Shown here one piece after another: positions 1 through 10,369 of a DNA stretch of 64,000 nt. Under the pieces are notes generated by a model that ran no database searches, had not been told where the DNA came from, and saw only the letters and a list, made by a program, of their open reading frames with translations. The stretch comes from Gracilimonas amylolytica (GTDB lineage Bacteria > Bacteroidota > Rhodothermia > Balneolales > Balneolaceae): contig NZ_PQBS01000035.1 of NCBI RefSeq assembly GCF_002911695.1, positions 62,001 to 126,000 on the forward strand, read 5' to 3'. The position numbers were made by a program, and so were the translations under genes. Position 1 is the stretch's first letter, and every line of letters starts with the position of its first letter.

Positions 1-1465
1 GACCAAGGATCACGCACTGAGAGTTCTGACCGGTCAATATACCGGGCGTTCCCCAAAAGACAAGTACATTGTTGATCAGCCTTCCATACACGATGACATT
101 GACTGGGGAGAGATCAACCAACCAATATCTGAAGATGTTTTTGATAATCTTTTTGATAAAACGGTTGACTATCTGAAAGACAAAGATCTGTTTGTGAAAG
201 ACCTTTTTTGTGGTGCCGATGAAAAGAACAGACTTAACGTACGTGTGGTCAGTGAAGCCGCATACCACGGTTTGTTTTCACATAACATGTTCATCAGGCC
301 TTCTGAAAAGGAATTAAAAAATCACGATCCCGAATTTACGGTATTGGCAGCTCCACGTTTTAAAGCTGATCCTGAAACGGATGGTACCCGAACCAGTACG
401 TTCATACTTTGTAACTTTGAGAAAAAGCTGATCATCATCGGTGGAACATTGTACTCCGGTGAGGTTAAAAAGGGTATTTTTTCTGTAATGAATTACCTCC
501 TTCCCAAAAAAGGTGTTATGGCCATGCACTGTTCGGCCAACCACGACAAACATGGGAAAACCGCTGTGTTCTTTGGTCTCTCAGGAACCGGTAAAACTAC
601 CCTCTCAGCCGACCCGGACAAGATACTGATCGGTGACGATGAGCACGGTTGGAGTGATGACGGAGTCTTCAACTTTGAAGGCGGTTGTTATGCCAAAACC
701 ATTAATCTTTCCAGGGAAAATGAACCTCTGATCTACGCTACCACTGAAAAACCGGGTACTATCCTGGAAAATGTGGTATTGAATGAAAACCGAGAGCCGG
801 ATTTTGAAGATGTAAGTCTTACACAAAATACCCGCTGCTCTTACCCATTAGACTACATTCCAAACGCAAGTGATACAGGAAAAAGTGGCCACCCTGAAAA
901 CATCATCTTTTTGACAGCTGATGCATTTGGCGTGTTACCTCCGATTTCCAAACTAACCCCGGAACAGGCAATGTACCACTTCATCAGTGGGTACACGGCT
1001 AAGGTTGCCGGTACTGAGCGTGGAGTTACAGAACCACAGGCCACATTTTCAGCTTGTTTTGGAGCTCCTTTCATGCCATTGCACCCAACCGTATATGCTG
1101 AACTGTTAGCTGAGAAGATCAGAAAACATAACGCCAATGTATGGCTGGTTAATACCGGGTGGACCGGTGGAGAATATGGTGTGGGGCACCGAATGAAACT
1201 GCCTCACACACGCCGCATGCTGAAAGAAGCTATTGAAGGCAACCTGGATGATGTGGAATTCAAAACAGATCCTATCTTTGGGCTCTCCATTCCGCAACAT
1301 GTTGAAGGAGTACCGGATAGCGTACTGAACCCACGTGATACCTGGGAAAATGCCGGAGCTTACGATTCTAAAGCAAAGAAACTTGCCAAAATGTTTATCG
1401 ACAATTTTGAGCAATTTGCAGATGAGGCCAGCGAAGAATTATTAGCGGCCGCTCCTAAGATCTGA
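1..1465 (+). CDS. pckA: Phosphoenolpyruvate carboxykinase (ATP), 5'-truncated by window edge
   Basis: This enzyme decarboxylates and phosphorylates oxaloacetate to phosphoenolpyruvate using ATP, the entry step of gluconeogenesis. The reading frame is open from base 2 to the stop at 1463-1465, so the true start lies outside the window; internal GTG or ATG codons should not be used. The visible part begins with the family's [13 protein letters not shown] region. It then shows the kinase-1a P-loop GLSGTGKTT (nt 575-601) and the metal/ATP-binding DDEHGW segment about 20 residues later. About 488 codons are visible, so only some 30-50 N-terminal residues are missing. It ends in a clear rho-independent terminator and faces prfA tail to tail. 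Identity is secure. Confidence 0.97.
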   Translation, partial: TKDHALRVLTGQYTGRSPKDKYIVDQPSIHDDIDWGEINQPISEDVFDNLFDKTVDYLKDKDLFVKDLFCGADEKNRLNVRVVSEAAYHGLFSHNMFIRPSEKELKNHDPEFTVLAAPRFKADPETDGTRTSTFILCNFEKKLIIIGGTLYSGEVKKGIFSVMNYLLPKKGVMAMHCSANHDKHGKTAVFFGLSGTGKTTLSADPDKILIGDDEHGWSDDGVFNFEGGCYAKTINLSRENEPLIYATTEKPGTILENVVLNENREPDFEDVSLTQNTRCSYPLDYIPNASDTGKSGHPENIIFLTADAFGVLPPISKLTPEQAMYHFISGYTAKVAGTERGVTEPQATFSACFGAPFMPLHPTVYAELLAEKIRKHNANVWLVNTGWTGGEYGVGHRMKLPHTRRMLKEAIEGNLDDVEFKTDPIFGLSIPQHVEGVPDSVLNPRDTWENAGAYDSKAKKLAKMFIDNFEQFADEASEELLAAAPKI

Positions 1466-1494
1466 TAACGATCTCTTTTATATATTTTGACCTA

Positions 1495-1526
1495 AAGCCT
1501 GCTTCCCTCGGTTGCAGGCTTTTTTA
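1495..1526 (+). terminator. Rho-independent terminator of pckA
   Basis: Arms AAGCCTGC (1495-1502) and GCAGGCTT (1514-1521) pair perfectly around an 11-nt loop and are followed by a T run to 1525. It sits 30 nt after the pckA stop. The opposite orientation has only a three-T tail, so it probably acts mainly on the plus strand. Confidence 0.85.
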
Positions 1527-1533
1527 TATCCCC

Positions 1534-2613
1534 TTATTCTTCAGCTAAGGCATTCAGCTTTTCAAGATTTTCTTGTACACGCAGGGCTTTGATCGCTTCA
1601 TCAATTCCGCCCTTCAAAATGTTATCCAGATCATACAAGGTAAGATTGATCCTGTGATCAGTAAAACGTCCTTGTGGAAAATTATAGGTGCGGATCTTTG
1701 CCGACCGGTCGCCGGTTGAAACCTGACTTTTACGTTCGGCAGCTCTCTCTTTCTGCTTTTGCTCCAGCTCTATATCATACATTTTGGCACGAAGCATCGT
1801 CATAGCCTTTTCCTTGTTTTGATGCTGCGATCTCTCTTCCTGACATTCAACCACAATACCGGTTGGTTCGTGAGTCAGACGAATGGCAGAATCCGTTTTA
1901 TTAACGTGCTGTCCCCCGGCCCCACTCGCCCGAAAGGTATCCACACGGATATCAGAGGGGTTGATGTCAATATCTACCTCTTCAACTTCCGGCAGTACAG
2001 CTACGGTAGCCGCTGAGGTGTGTACCCGGCCCTGACTTTCAGTTTCAGGAACCCGCTGTACCCGATGAACGCCACTTTCGTACTTCATTTTCCCAAAAAC
2101 TTCGTCTCCCTCTAAAGAAAACACGATCTCTTTATATCCGCCTTTCTCTGAGTGATTGATGCTCATGATACTCATCTTCCAGCCCATCTTATCCGCATAA
2201 CGACGATACATCTCGAACAGGTCGCCCGCAAAAATTGCAGCTTCATCACCACCGGTTCCAGCTCTAACTTCAACAATAGCATTTTTAGAATCCTCAGGAT
2301 CTTTTGGAATGAGCTTCATTTTGATCTCATCCTCAAGTTTGATCAGCTCTTCCTTGATCTCCTCATTTTCCTCCCGTGCCATTTCGGTGATCTCAGCGTC
2401 CTCATTTTGCTCAATAAGTTCTTTGTTACCTTTTTGCCGGTCGGTAAGGTCTTTCCAGGTATCGTAGTCCTCTACCAGCTCTTCAAGGTCACTTCTTTCT
2501 TTTGTCAGAGCGGTATATTTATCCGGGTCATCAAAAACAGCCGGATCACTCATCGCTGCATTTACTTCTTCAAACCGGGACTTTATTTGCTTAAGTTTTT
2601 CTTCTATATCCAT
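1534..2613 (-). CDS. prfA: Peptide chain release factor 1
   Basis: Class I release factor that reads UAA and UAG stop codons and triggers peptidyl-tRNA hydrolysis on the ribosome. The 359-residue length is typical. The catalytic GGQ motif is at residues 233-235. The codon-recognition tripeptide is PET (189-191) in the context [14 protein letters not shown], matching the RF1 P-x-T pattern rather than the RF2 SPF pattern. The N-terminal 100 residues are the usual acidic coiled-coil domain. ATG start at 2611-2613. It lies alone, convergent with pckA and divergent from purK. In many bacteria prfA neighbours the methyltransferase gene prmC; that gene is not adjacent here. Confidence 0.97.
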   Translation of the reverse strand: MDIEEKLKQIKSRFEEVNAAMSDPAVFDDPDKYTALTKERSDLEELVEDYDTWKDLTDRQKGNKELIEQNEDAEITEMAREENEEIKEELIKLEDEIKMKLIPKDPEDSKNAIVEVRAGTGGDEAAIFAGDLFEMYRRYADKMGWKMSIMSINHSEKGGYKEIVFSLEGDEVFGKMKYESGVHRVQRVPETESQGRVHTSAATVAVLPEVEEVDIDINPSDIRVDTFRASGAGGQHVNKTDSAIRLTHEPTGIVVECQEERSQHQNKEKAMTMLRAKMYDIELEQKQKERAAERKSQVSTGDRSAKIRTYNFPQGRFTDHRINLTLYDLDNILKGGIDEAIKALRVQENLEKLNALAEE

Positions 2614-2748
2614 ATTTGGGGCTGATTTTTTCGGTTCCGAAATTAAGGAATTCGCGTGTGTATTGATACTTTAATTAGAATGACCTGAGTACCAGAACCG
2701 TTGGGCTCATAACCCGAAATATCCTTACCTTTAAAAGAAAAACCTCTC

Positions 2749-3909
2749 ATGGCAATTAATTCACTTCCTGCAAATTTTAAATTAGGCTTTTTAGGAGCCG
2801 GCCAACTTGCACGAATGAGTGCGTTACAGGCTTTCAGGTTCGGTATACAAGTTTCTGTTTTTTCGGACCGGACTGAAAATGAACCGGTTCAATTTATGAC
2901 CCCTTTTTCCACCTCCGGTTCCTTTTCTTCTGTGGAAGATATGGTGGAGTTCGCAAAAAATTGTGATGTCATTACGCTTGAAAATGAATTTATCAGTTCC
3001 GATATCCTCCATGAGGTTCAGGAAAAAAGTGGAACACCGATCTTCCCTTCGCCCGAAAGTTTCGCTTTGATCGAAAATAAACTCATAGAAAAGCAGACCT
3101 TTGAAGCCGCAGGAATTCCAGTCACCCCCTATCAGCTTGTAAGGTCAGAAGAGGATCTTAAGGAATTTGGAGAAGATTACGGATGGCCATATCTCCTGAA
3201 ATCATCCAAAGGGGGGTATGATGGGTATGGAAATGAAACCGTCAGGGATACTCAAACTGCAAAAGAAGCCTTTGATAAACTCGGGGGTAATGATGGCCGC
3301 GATATTGTAGCTGAAGCCTTCGTTGATTTTACAAATGAGATCGCCGTTCAAGTCGCCCGCAATGAAACGGGTACCGTAGTCTATCCCTGTTGTGAGACCG
3401 TTCAAAAAGATCATATTTGTGTAGCCGTACTTTCTCCCGCTCCTGTTGATAAGCACGTGCAGGAAAAAGCTCAGGAGCTTGCAATAAAAGCCACCGAGGC
3501 TATTAACGGTAAAGGGATCTTTGCATTTGAGTTCTTCCTCACCAAAGATGGCGAAGTTCTATTGAATGAGTCTGCACCCCGGCCTCATAATTCCGGTCAT
3601 TACACTATTGAGGGAACTGTGGCTTCTCAATTCGAGAATCATGTGAGAGCCGTATTGGGTTTACCCCTTGGCTCGTCAAAAATGAAGGCACCCGCCGTAG
3701 CTATGATCAACCTGCTTGGAACCCATCAAAGACCAGCTCAAACTGACGAAATTATGGAAGCTTTTGAGGAAGAGGATGGTCATCTGCACGTGTATGGTAA
3801 GATCCAGAGTAAGGTTGGGCGAAAAATGGCTCACTACACCCTGCTTGGTGATAATCTCGAGGAGACCTACAAACAAGCCATGCATGTGACCCGAAATATC
3901 GAGATCTGA
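2749..3909 (+). CDS. purK: N5-carboxyaminoimidazole ribonucleotide synthase
   Basis: ATP-grasp enzyme of purine biosynthesis that carboxylates aminoimidazole ribonucleotide with bicarbonate and ATP to give N5-CAIR, the substrate of PurE encoded next. The protein (386 aa) starts with a Rossmann-like GFLGAGQLARM segment (about residues 13-23). The central ATP-grasp region contains KSSKGGYDGYGN, and the metal/substrate motif NESAPRPHNSGHYT follows at about residues 277-290. The C-terminal domain has the usual PAVAMINLLG strand. ATG start at 2749; the Shine-Dalgarno sequence is weak, as is common in this phylum. It is 62 nt upstream of purE on the same strand, almost certainly one transcript. Confidence 0.96.
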   Translation: MAINSLPANFKLGFLGAGQLARMSALQAFRFGIQVSVFSDRTENEPVQFMTPFSTSGSFSSVEDMVEFAKNCDVITLENEFISSDILHEVQEKSGTPIFPSPESFALIENKLIEKQTFEAAGIPVTPYQLVRSEEDLKEFGEDYGWPYLLKSSKGGYDGYGNETVRDTQTAKEAFDKLGGNDGRDIVAEAFVDFTNEIAVQVARNETGTVVYPCCETVQKDHICVAVLSPAPVDKHVQEKAQELAIKATEAINGKGIFAFEFFLTKDGEVLLNESAPRPHNSGHYTIEGTVASQFENHVRAVLGLPLGSSKMKAPAVAMINLLGTHQRPAQTDEIMEAFEEEDGHLHVYGKIQSKVGRKMAHYTLLGDNLEETYKQAMHVTRNIEI

Positions 3910-3971
3910 AATTCTGAATTCCGAACTTTGGATGATATCTTTGAGCAACAACCAATTAACCAATCATAAAC

Positions 3972-4457
3972 ATGAGTAAACCTATTGTCGGCGTGGTTAT
4001 GGGCAGTGACAGTGACTGGCCAACCATGAAAGAAGCCACAGAGATCCTTGACTATTTTGACGTGCCTTACGAAAAAAAGGTGGTATCCGCTCACAGAACT
4101 CCCGATCTGATGGCAGAATATGGCAAAAATGCCCGGGACCGAGGAATTAAGATCATCATTGCAGGTGCCGGTGGTGCAGCTCATTTGCCGGGCATGTTAG
4201 CAAGCCATACCACTCTGCCGGTGATCGGCGTACCTGTAAAAACAAGTGCTCTTGATGGGGTTGACAGCCTGTACTCGATCGTTCAAATGCCAAATGGCAT
4301 TCCGGTGGCTACCGTTGCGATCGGAAAGGCTAAAAACGCAGGATTACTGGCTTTACGGATGCTTGGCATGACAGACGAAGCGCTTGCTGACAAGCTGAGT
4401 AACTATCATCAGGAAATGGCTGATGAGTCACTGAAAAAGACGGAAAACCTGAAGTAA
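3972..4457 (+). CDS. purE: N5-carboxyaminoimidazole ribonucleotide mutase
   Basis: Class I PurE converts N5-CAIR from PurK into CAIR by moving the carboxylate from nitrogen to carbon. At 161 residues it has the normal bacterial length. Visible signature segments are the phosphate-binding GSDSDWPTM near the N-terminus, SAHRTPD (about 40-46), and the [12 protein letters not shown] loop with the catalytic His. The adjacency to a true PurK supports the two-enzyme N5-CAIR route rather than the class II direct carboxylase. Confidence 0.97.
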   Translation: MSKPIVGVVMGSDSDWPTMKEATEILDYFDVPYEKKVVSAHRTPDLMAEYGKNARDRGIKIIIAGAGGAAHLPGMLASHTTLPVIGVPVKTSALDGVDSLYSIVQMPNGIPVATVAIGKAKNAGLLALRMLGMTDEALADKLSNYHQEMADESLKKTENLK

Positions 4458-4590
4458 GATTTTAATTTATAACACGAAACCGTACCCTTACACTTTGCGG
4501 TAGACCTAAAATAGCGTACATTAGTGCATGGGTATTTGTATTCGTAAGAATTACATCTACTATTTTAATTTTAAAACATATTTGAAGACT

Positions 4591-4836
4591 ATGAATATTT
4601 ATATCGGAAACCTGAGTTATGACGTTTCCAGTGAACAACTACAAGAAGTTTTTGAAGCTTACGGTACCGTAAGTTCTGCAAAAGTAATTACAGACAGAAA
4701 TTCAGGCCGTTCAAAGGGTTTTGGCTTCGTTGAAATGGATAATAAAGCCGAAGCTGAAGCTGCTATTGAACAGTTGGATGGTGCAGAAATCGATGGCCGT
4801 CCGGTAAAGGTTAACGAAGCGAAACCTCGTAACTGA
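4591..4836 (+). CDS. RRM-domain RNA-binding protein
   Basis: A small single-RRM RNA-binding protein of 81 residues, the type found in cyanobacteria and Bacteroidota. The RNP2 motif IYIGNL (residues 3-8) and RNP1 motif KGFGFVEM are intact, including the exposed aromatic residues that stack on RNA. An upstream in-frame ATG at 4528 would add 21 residues that match nothing in the fold, and the RRM begins right at the 4591 ATG, so I chose the latter. This leaves a leader of up to about 130 nt, often seen for cold-induced RRM genes. Followed by a strong terminator. Function beyond RNA binding is unknown. Confidence 0.9.
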   Translation: MNIYIGNLSYDVSSEQLQEVFEAYGTVSSAKVITDRNSGRSKGFGFVEMDNKAEAEAAIEQLDGAEIDGRPVKVNEAKPRN

Positions 4837-4860
4837 TACTTTCTTTCAGATTTGACCGAT

Positions 4861-4897
4861 CAGCCCTTCCATTTAAAAATGTGAAGGGCTTTTTTAT
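4861..4897 (+). terminator. Rho-independent terminator of the RRM gene
   Basis: Arms AGCCCTTC (4862-4869) and GAAGGGCT (4883-4890) pair perfectly, with an A/T-rich 13-nt loop and six Ts directly after. It lies 25 nt after the RRM stop codon. Confidence 0.88.
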
Positions 4898-4976
4898 TGG
4901 ATCAGAAATACTAAGTAACAAAATCACTTCAGATCAGTAAATAAGAACATAAACTTTAATTAAACGGAGATAAGCT

Positions 4977-5297
4977 ATGATCATGACCACTACTCACGGC
5001 CTCGACCACAAAGAGATCAAGAAATATCTTGGGGTTGTTACGGGTGAGGCGATCCTCGGAGCAAATATTTTCAGGGATTTCTTTGCCGGCATCCGGGATA
5101 TCGTTGGTGGCCGTTCCGGTGCGTATGAAAAAGAACTTCAGTCTGCCCGCAAACTGGCATTCGAGGAAATGGAACTTAAAGCAAACTCAGTGGGGGCTAC
5201 AGCCATAGTTGGCATTGATATCGACTACGAAACGATCGGAGCCAATGGAAGCATGCTTATGGTCACCGTAAGCGGCACTGCAGTTTTAGCAGAGTGA
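4977..5297 (+). CDS. YbjQ family (UPF0145) protein
   Basis: A 106-residue homologue of the widespread YbjQ/UPF0145 family, a putative heavy-metal-binding fold of unknown physiological role. The core [18 protein letters not shown], followed by [17 protein letters not shown] and the [13 protein letters not shown] end, is nearly identical to what I recall of the E. coli YbjQ family consensus. A GGAG ribosome binding site (4966-4969) is well placed for the ATG at 4977; a second ATG at 4983 is possible. It appears to be a single-gene unit between the RRM terminator and a large hairpin shared with dnaJ. Confidence 0.9.
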   Translation: MIMTTTHGLDHKEIKKYLGVVTGEAILGANIFRDFFAGIRDIVGGRSGAYEKELQSARKLAFEEMELKANSVGATAIVGIDIDYETIGANGSMLMVTVSGTAVLAE

Positions 5298-5317
5298 GAG
5301 TTAATTAGATCTGTGCC

Positions 5318-5353
5318 ATGTGCTGTGTGCTCTTAAATTAGCACACAGCACAT
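5318..5353. terminator. Perfect 14-bp hairpin between convergent genes
   Basis: ATGTGCTGTGTGCT (5318-5331) and AGCACACAGCACAT (5340-5353) are perfect reverse complements with an 8-nt A/T loop. The hairpin lies between the stops of the YbjQ gene (plus) and dnaJ (minus). It has no real T run on either side, so a bidirectional terminator or transcript-end stabiliser is inferred from position and stem strength alone. Confidence 0.5.
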
Positions 5354-5369
5354 TTATCATCGCACATTA

Positions 5370-6557
5370 TCATCCAAACATATCCTTCATTTTAGAGAAG
5401 AAGTTTTTGCCACTGTCATCTGCATTTGAGGCATCAAAGTTATCGGAATCTTTCAAAGACTCGATCATTTCTTTTTCAGAATCAGACAGATTTTCAGGAA
5501 TGTAGACATTCAGGCGAACATATTGATCTCCCTCTACAGAGTTGTTTAACCCTTTAATGCCTCTTCCCCTCATTCTTAGCATCTTACCGGGCTGAGTACC
5601 GGGATCGATCTTCAGTTTAGCCTTACCTTTCAAGGTCGGCACCTGTACCTCCGTTCCTAGAATGGCATCAGGTAAGCTAAGAGTAAGGTTGTAATAAATG
5701 TTATTACCCTCTCTCTGAAAATGTTCGTGCTCTTTCTCTTCGATCAGAACAATCAGATCACCGGCAGAGCCGCCCCTGCGACCCGCATTTCCCTGACCTC
5801 GAAGAGTGATATAATTTCCGTTGGATACACCGGATGGAATGTTGACCTTAATGGTCTCTTCCCCTTTGATACGGCCTTCACCTGAACACTTCTTGCACTT
5901 GTTTTTGATGATCCGGCCTTCACCGTTACAGGTTGGGCAAGCCTGAACATTAACCATTTGGCCCAGCATTGTACGGGTCACCTGTCTCACCTCACCCATT
6001 CCATTACAGGTGGAACAGGTTTCGAAATCGGAATTAGTTTCCGCACCGGTTCCGTCACAGGAATCACATTTGATCTGCTTTTTGATCTTGAGTTTCTTCT
6101 CAGCTCCAAATGCGATCTCTTCGAGGGTGAGCGGCATCCTGATCTTCATGTCCGATCCAGGCTGCCCGGGCTCTCTGCGGGCACGTGAGCGGCCTCTGCG
6201 GCCACCACCACCAAAGGCTTCTTCTCCAAAGAAACCACTTCCAAAGATATCACCAAAACGGCTGAAGATATCTTCAAACCCCATATTGTCGAAATCGACT
6301 CCGGCACCACCGCCAAAGCCACCTTGTCCATTTACTCCGGCATGACCAAACTGATCATAACGGGCTCTCTTATCCTTATCTTTCAGGACTTCATAGGCTT
6401 CAGAGGCTTCCTTGAATTTCTTTTCAGCATCAGCATCTCCCTTGTTTCGGTCGGGATGAAACTTCATGGCCTTCTTTCGATAAGCCTTTTTTATTTCAGC
6501 CTCCGAAGCGCCTTTATCAACTCCAAGTATTTCGTAATAATCTCTTTTAGTAGACAT
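5370..6557 (-). CDS. dnaJ: Chaperone protein DnaJ
   Basis: Full-length type I Hsp40 co-chaperone (395 aa) that delivers substrates to DnaK and stimulates its ATPase. The J domain carries the HPD motif at residues 34-36. It is followed by a Gly/Phe-rich linker (about 74-120). Four CxxCxGxG zinc-binding repeats lie between residues 164 and 228, and a C-terminal substrate-binding region follows. The gene begins 9 nt after the grpE stop, so the two are co-transcribed in the order grpE-dnaJ. dnaK and hrcA are not in this window. Confidence 0.98.
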   Translation of the reverse strand: MSTKRDYYEILGVDKGASEAEIKKAYRKKAMKFHPDRNKGDADAEKKFKEASEAYEVLKDKDKRARYDQFGHAGVNGQGGFGGGAGVDFDNMGFEDIFSRFGDIFGSGFFGEEAFGGGGRRGRSRARREPGQPGSDMKIRMPLTLEEIAFGAEKKLKIKKQIKCDSCDGTGAETNSDFETCSTCNGMGEVRQVTRTMLGQMVNVQACPTCNGEGRIIKNKCKKCSGEGRIKGEETIKVNIPSGVSNGNYITLRGQGNAGRRGGSAGDLIVLIEEKEHEHFQREGNNIYYNLTLSLPDAILGTEVQVPTLKGKAKLKIDPGTQPGKMLRMRGRGIKGLNNSVEGDQYVRLNVYIPENLSDSEKEMIESLKDSDNFDASNADDSGKNFFSKMKDMFG

Positions 6558-6566
6558 ATTCTGTTT

Positions 6567-7148
6567 TTACTCGCTTACAATTACTTTAGCGTGACGAATG
6601 GTTCTGTTACCGATCTTATAACCGCTTTCCAACACCTGTAGCACAACATCGCTACCGGTCTTTTTATCGGGAGCCGGCTGTTTCATCATCGCATCGTGCA
6701 AGTTAACATCGAATGGCACACCGGTTTCATCAATGCGTTCCACTCCATGTTTCTCAAGTACATTCTTGAACTTATCGGCCACAAGGTTCACTCCTTCCAG
6801 GAAGCTATCCTCGATCTCAGATTCCTCAGCTGCTTTTAACGTTCGTAACAAGTCGTCAGCAATGGGCATGAAATCTTCTAATGCACCGGCTTTGGCTTCT
6901 TCAAACAGCTGAACCCGTTCGCGCTGCACTCTTTTTCTGACGTTATCAAGTTCTGCCGCTTTGCGCAGCAGTGAATCTTTGGTATGTGCTAACTCGGCTT
7001 CGAGTTCTTCAATGCGTACTTGGGATTCATTTTTTTCATTTTCTTCTGAAATCTCGCTTTCTTCAGAATATTCAATTTCTTCTGTTTCCTGCTCAATAGC
7101 CTCCTCTTGATCGGCTACTTGCTGTTCAGTTTCCTTTTTTTTGCTCAT
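6567..7148 (-). CDS. grpE: Nucleotide exchange factor GrpE
   Basis: Exchange factor that releases ADP from DnaK. The 193-residue protein has a long, very acidic N-terminal extension (Glu-rich to about residue 45), then the coiled-coil dimer stalk. The conserved DNVRKRVQRER segment and the C-terminal beta domain, ending in KIGNRTIRHAKVIV, follow. It heads the grpE-dnaJ transcript. I looked for a CIRCE-type inverted repeat in the 187 nt upstream and saw none, so regulation is probably not by HrcA at this promoter. Confidence 0.96.
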   Translation of the reverse strand: MSKKKETEQQVADQEEAIEQETEEIEYSEESEISEENEKNESQVRIEELEAELAHTKDSLLRKAAELDNVRKRVQRERVQLFEEAKAGALEDFMPIADDLLRTLKAAEESEIEDSFLEGVNLVADKFKNVLEKHGVERIDETGVPFDVNLHDAMMKQPAPDKKTGSDVVLQVLESGYKIGNRTIRHAKVIVSE

Positions 7149-7275
7149 TGATGATCATCAATTATTTAAGTTTTTTCGTTTTCTGATAGGATATGAGCAA
7201 ATAGCATGCCATTTACCCAATTCAAATTACTTAATGTCAAACTTACCCTTTTGGGCAATTGTAGCGAATAGATGA

Positions 7276-7312
7276 CATAAAAAAGCCTTACCCGATCTGC
7301 TCAGGTAAGGCT
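7276..7312 (-). terminator. Rho-independent terminator of the TonB receptor gene
   Basis: Arms AGCCTTACC (7284-7292) and GGTAAGGCT (7304-7312) pair perfectly. Read on the minus strand the stem is followed by a run of Ts (the A run 7279-7284 on the plus strand). It lies 24 nt beyond the receptor stop codon. Confidence 0.85.
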
Positions 7313-7335
7313 GTTAATTGCTTTAAGATTTCCTG

Positions 7336-10230
7336 TTAGTTCAGGAACTCGTCGAACGTAATAGATACGTAGTAAATAGCACCAAGGTTTGGTCCGCCAT
7401 AATTCAGGAAGTGACGGTTGTTGGTGATATTACTACCTCCAAGTTTAACAATAGAATTCAGGTTATTAAGCTTGTATGAAACCTGGGCATCAACGGTAGA
7501 AACAGCCGGCACGGTTCCATCAGCAAATGAAGAAACCCATTCGAATTCATCCTGCCATCTGTAAGTTACATTGAAACCTAAGTTTTCAGTAATTCTTCGG
7601 TTGCTGAAACTCACATTAAACTTATGTTCCGGAGTGTTGTAATCAAAGATATACTCACCGTCACGGTCTGTAATAAGCTGATTCCAGTTATAGTTGGCAC
7701 CCAGTTTGAATGAACGTGGCAGGCTGTAATCAAACCCAAATACCGCACCCTGAGATTCAACTTTCTCATCTACATTGGTGTAAACTTGAAAAGTATTCAA
7801 AGCTGAACCATTTAAAAGCAGAGGGGCAGTTTGTGGAGAGAGATCCAATATTTCTGCAGCCTGAATTGCATTATCACCATTTACATCTTGATTTACCTGT
7901 CTAACTCTAAATTGAGCTATAAAATCATTATATATATTGTAATAATAAGCCATATCAAAAAACAGCTTTTCACCCAATAATCCTTTATAACCGATTTCAA
8001 ATGATTGGATTTGTTCAGGCTTTACTGGCTCAAAATTATTGTATTGAACAAGATTTGCAGCAGCAGCTTGCTGTTCTTGTGGTGTATTTGCCTGAAGTAA
8101 TGCTTCAGTAAATGCATTTACACTTTCTAAGGTATAAGAACTTTCTTCAATACTATACTTCTCTGCCAAAAATGGAAGTCCACCTAACAGTCGGGCTGTT
8201 AATACGTTCAGGTCAATGTACTGCCCCTGAGTGGTTGGATTCCTAAAACCGGTTTGGTAAGACGCCCTGATGTTCTGATTCTCAGCAACGTTGATAACGG
8301 TTGAAAGACGAGGGTTAAACTGTCCGTCAAAGTTTTCATTTTTATCGTAACGGAGAGATGCAGTCAGATCCAGACGGTCATCCAGGAATGATTTCGATCC
8401 CTGAAGGAAACCGCCAAATTCATTGATCTCTACTCCGCCGGCATCATCAAAAATAGTACCGTTAGATCGCAGTTGATATTGTCTGAAACTCAGTCCCATC
8501 TGAAGGTCCATGAAGTCAATCTCATTTTTGAAGTTATAGAGACCTTCGGTATGGAAGAAACGTGATTGATCATCAAATCGAGCTCCATTTGGTACTACAC
8601 CCTGAAGAGCTGCTTCTTTTGCGGCTTCAAACTGTGGGCTTCCTGGTTCATAACGATTGTTATCTGCAGTGTTTCTTGCGAACAAATGAGCAGTGTTTAA
8701 ATCGGGGTTATTATTTCCATCAAGCTGCTGTTGTAATAGATAACCCAAATAGCCAATTCCATATGTTCCGTACCATTGGGTGGTTGGCATATAAGCGTCA
8801 TTCACGGCAAATCCTACAAAGTCGGCAATGTATGAATCACCGGAGTTTTCAAAGGTTCCGTATGCTTTCAGCATAAAGTTATCGCCATCCAGCTGCAGTT
8901 TGTGCTGCGAGATATTGAAGTTACTTAAGCTGTAACGCTGAGCACCACTGTACACAGAGGTTCCGTAACCGTAATTAAAGTTATAACTCGCTTCAATATT
9001 ATCATTGATACGATAGTTCAAAGCGGTACCGAATTTCAGGTTTTTCGCATCATGATCTACAAGATGTTGTTCTTGATATCCGGTTCTTGCAACTGGTTGA
9101 GCTGGTAAATTACTTAGTGCATACTGTTCAGCTTGTTGCTCATTTCCGCCAAAAAATTGGTTAGCAAGATTTTGAACAAAACTATCACTGTAGGCTAACA
9201 AGCCAATGTTAAACGTACCATCATCACCATAGGTATGAACGCCATCATAAGCAGGATTGCTTGATAGCCCACTGTTCAGCCCTGAATTTTTGTCGGTGTA
9301 GTTGATACCGACCCAATCCTGCGCCTCTGAATAAGAGAAATTCAGTTTAAAGGCGAATTTGTTATTAAACGATTTAGCATAGCGAATTGCTGCTTCGTAC
9401 ATAGGCTGAGCATTTTCAGGCTCTCCCAAATTTTGATTGCTATCAATATGGTTGATACCGGATTTTACCATCACGCTCAATCCGGGATATCTGAAAGGAT
9501 CTTTACTGTTCACCAATAAAATTCCGTTAAAGGCATTCGGACCATACAGGGCAGATGATGCACCCGGCAGAAATTCCATGCTTTCCACATCCAGCTGAGA
9601 CGGACCATTCAGATTACCAATAGGGAAATTCAGAGCAGGAGCCTGAGTATCCATACCATCGGTCAACTGAACCATACGTGTGTTACCGGTTGAGTTAAAA
9701 CCACGGGCATTCACGATCTGAAAATTGATACTGCTTGTGGTCATATCCACGCCCTTAAGGTTGGCGAGGGTTTTGTAGTAATCATCGGAAGCAGACGTTC
9801 TAAGCTGAACAACATCCTGACGTTCAATGGTCACCGGTGCTTCCAATATGCTTTCCTCAACTCTTGAAGCAGAAACAACCACATCCCCACCGGAAATGGT
9901 TTCTTCCTCAAGAACAATTTCAAGATCATCAACAACCGATTCAGTGATTTCTACTCTTTTTGACTGAAAACCGACTATTGAAACGATTAATGTAAGAGGT
10001 GGGTCTTGCTGTACCGTCAAACTGAAGGTTCCATCAGGGTTGGTGGCAGTACCAATCACCTTACCATCTACACGGACGTTTACACCTGCTAAAGGCACGC
10101 CCTGGGCATCAGTAACGATCCCTGATATTTCTGTTTCATCTTCAACATTTGCAGCATACCCGTCGTAGGCACAGAAGCAAAGTGTTAATACCATTGCTAT
10201 GGCAAATACTCGCTGAATCATGTTGCTCAT
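7336..10230 (-). CDS. TonB-dependent outer-membrane receptor
   Basis: A 964-residue outer-membrane gated channel that imports a ligand with energy from TonB. A signal peptide (about 1-27) precedes a carboxypeptidase-D-regulatory-like beta-sandwich (about 33-115, SGIVTDAQGVPLAGVNV), the layout common in Bacteroidota. A plug domain (about 125-265, with LPGASSALYGPNAFNGI) and a long 22-strand barrel ending in an aromatic-rich strand follow. No SusD-like lipoprotein gene is adjacent, so this is a lone receptor and the substrate cannot be read from its neighbours. A LacI-type palindrome lies 140 nt upstream of its start, hinting at carbohydrate control. It has its own terminator. Confidence 0.93.
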   Translation of the reverse strand: MSNMIQRVFAIAMVLTLCFCAYDGYAANVEDETEISGIVTDAQGVPLAGVNVRVDGKVIGTATNPDGTFSLTVQQDPPLTLIVSIVGFQSKRVEITESVVDDLEIVLEEETISGGDVVVSASRVEESILEAPVTIERQDVVQLRTSASDDYYKTLANLKGVDMTTSSINFQIVNARGFNSTGNTRMVQLTDGMDTQAPALNFPIGNLNGPSQLDVESMEFLPGASSALYGPNAFNGILLVNSKDPFRYPGLSVMVKSGINHIDSNQNLGEPENAQPMYEAAIRYAKSFNNKFAFKLNFSYSEAQDWVGINYTDKNSGLNSGLSSNPAYDGVHTYGDDGTFNIGLLAYSDSFVQNLANQFFGGNEQQAEQYALSNLPAQPVARTGYQEQHLVDHDAKNLKFGTALNYRINDNIEASYNFNYGYGTSVYSGAQRYSLSNFNISQHKLQLDGDNFMLKAYGTFENSGDSYIADFVGFAVNDAYMPTTQWYGTYGIGYLGYLLQQQLDGNNNPDLNTAHLFARNTADNNRYEPGSPQFEAAKEAALQGVVPNGARFDDQSRFFHTEGLYNFKNEIDFMDLQMGLSFRQYQLRSNGTIFDDAGGVEINEFGGFLQGSKSFLDDRLDLTASLRYDKNENFDGQFNPRLSTVINVAENQNIRASYQTGFRNPTTQGQYIDLNVLTARLLGGLPFLAEKYSIEESSYTLESVNAFTEALLQANTPQEQQAAAANLVQYNNFEPVKPEQIQSFEIGYKGLLGEKLFFDMAYYYNIYNDFIAQFRVRQVNQDVNGDNAIQAAEILDLSPQTAPLLLNGSALNTFQVYTNVDEKVESQGAVFGFDYSLPRSFKLGANYNWNQLITDRDGEYIFDYNTPEHKFNVSFSNRRITENLGFNVTYRWQDEFEWVSSFADGTVPAVSTVDAQVSYKLNNLNSIVKLGGSNITNNRHFLNYGGPNLGAIYYVSITFDEFLN

Positions 10231-10369
10231 ATTATTGATCCTTTTAATTATTATTTAGAGAGGCCTTAATCTGTGATGATATCATTTCTTGTACGGTTTT
10301 ATCCACACAATTTTGATTTTTGGCCGTATTACGTATCATAGTCAAATAAAAGTCTGTTTTAAGCATAAA

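Noticed and set aside
1894-2050. PET in place of PAT in release factor 1 as a specificity change
   Set aside because: The middle residue of the P-x-T motif varies among bacteria; the flanking Pro and Thr and the GGQ are intact.
7336-10230. SusC/SusD glycan-utilisation locus
   Set aside because: The receptor has the SusC-like N-terminal domain, but no SusD lipoprotein or glycoside hydrolase is adjacent.
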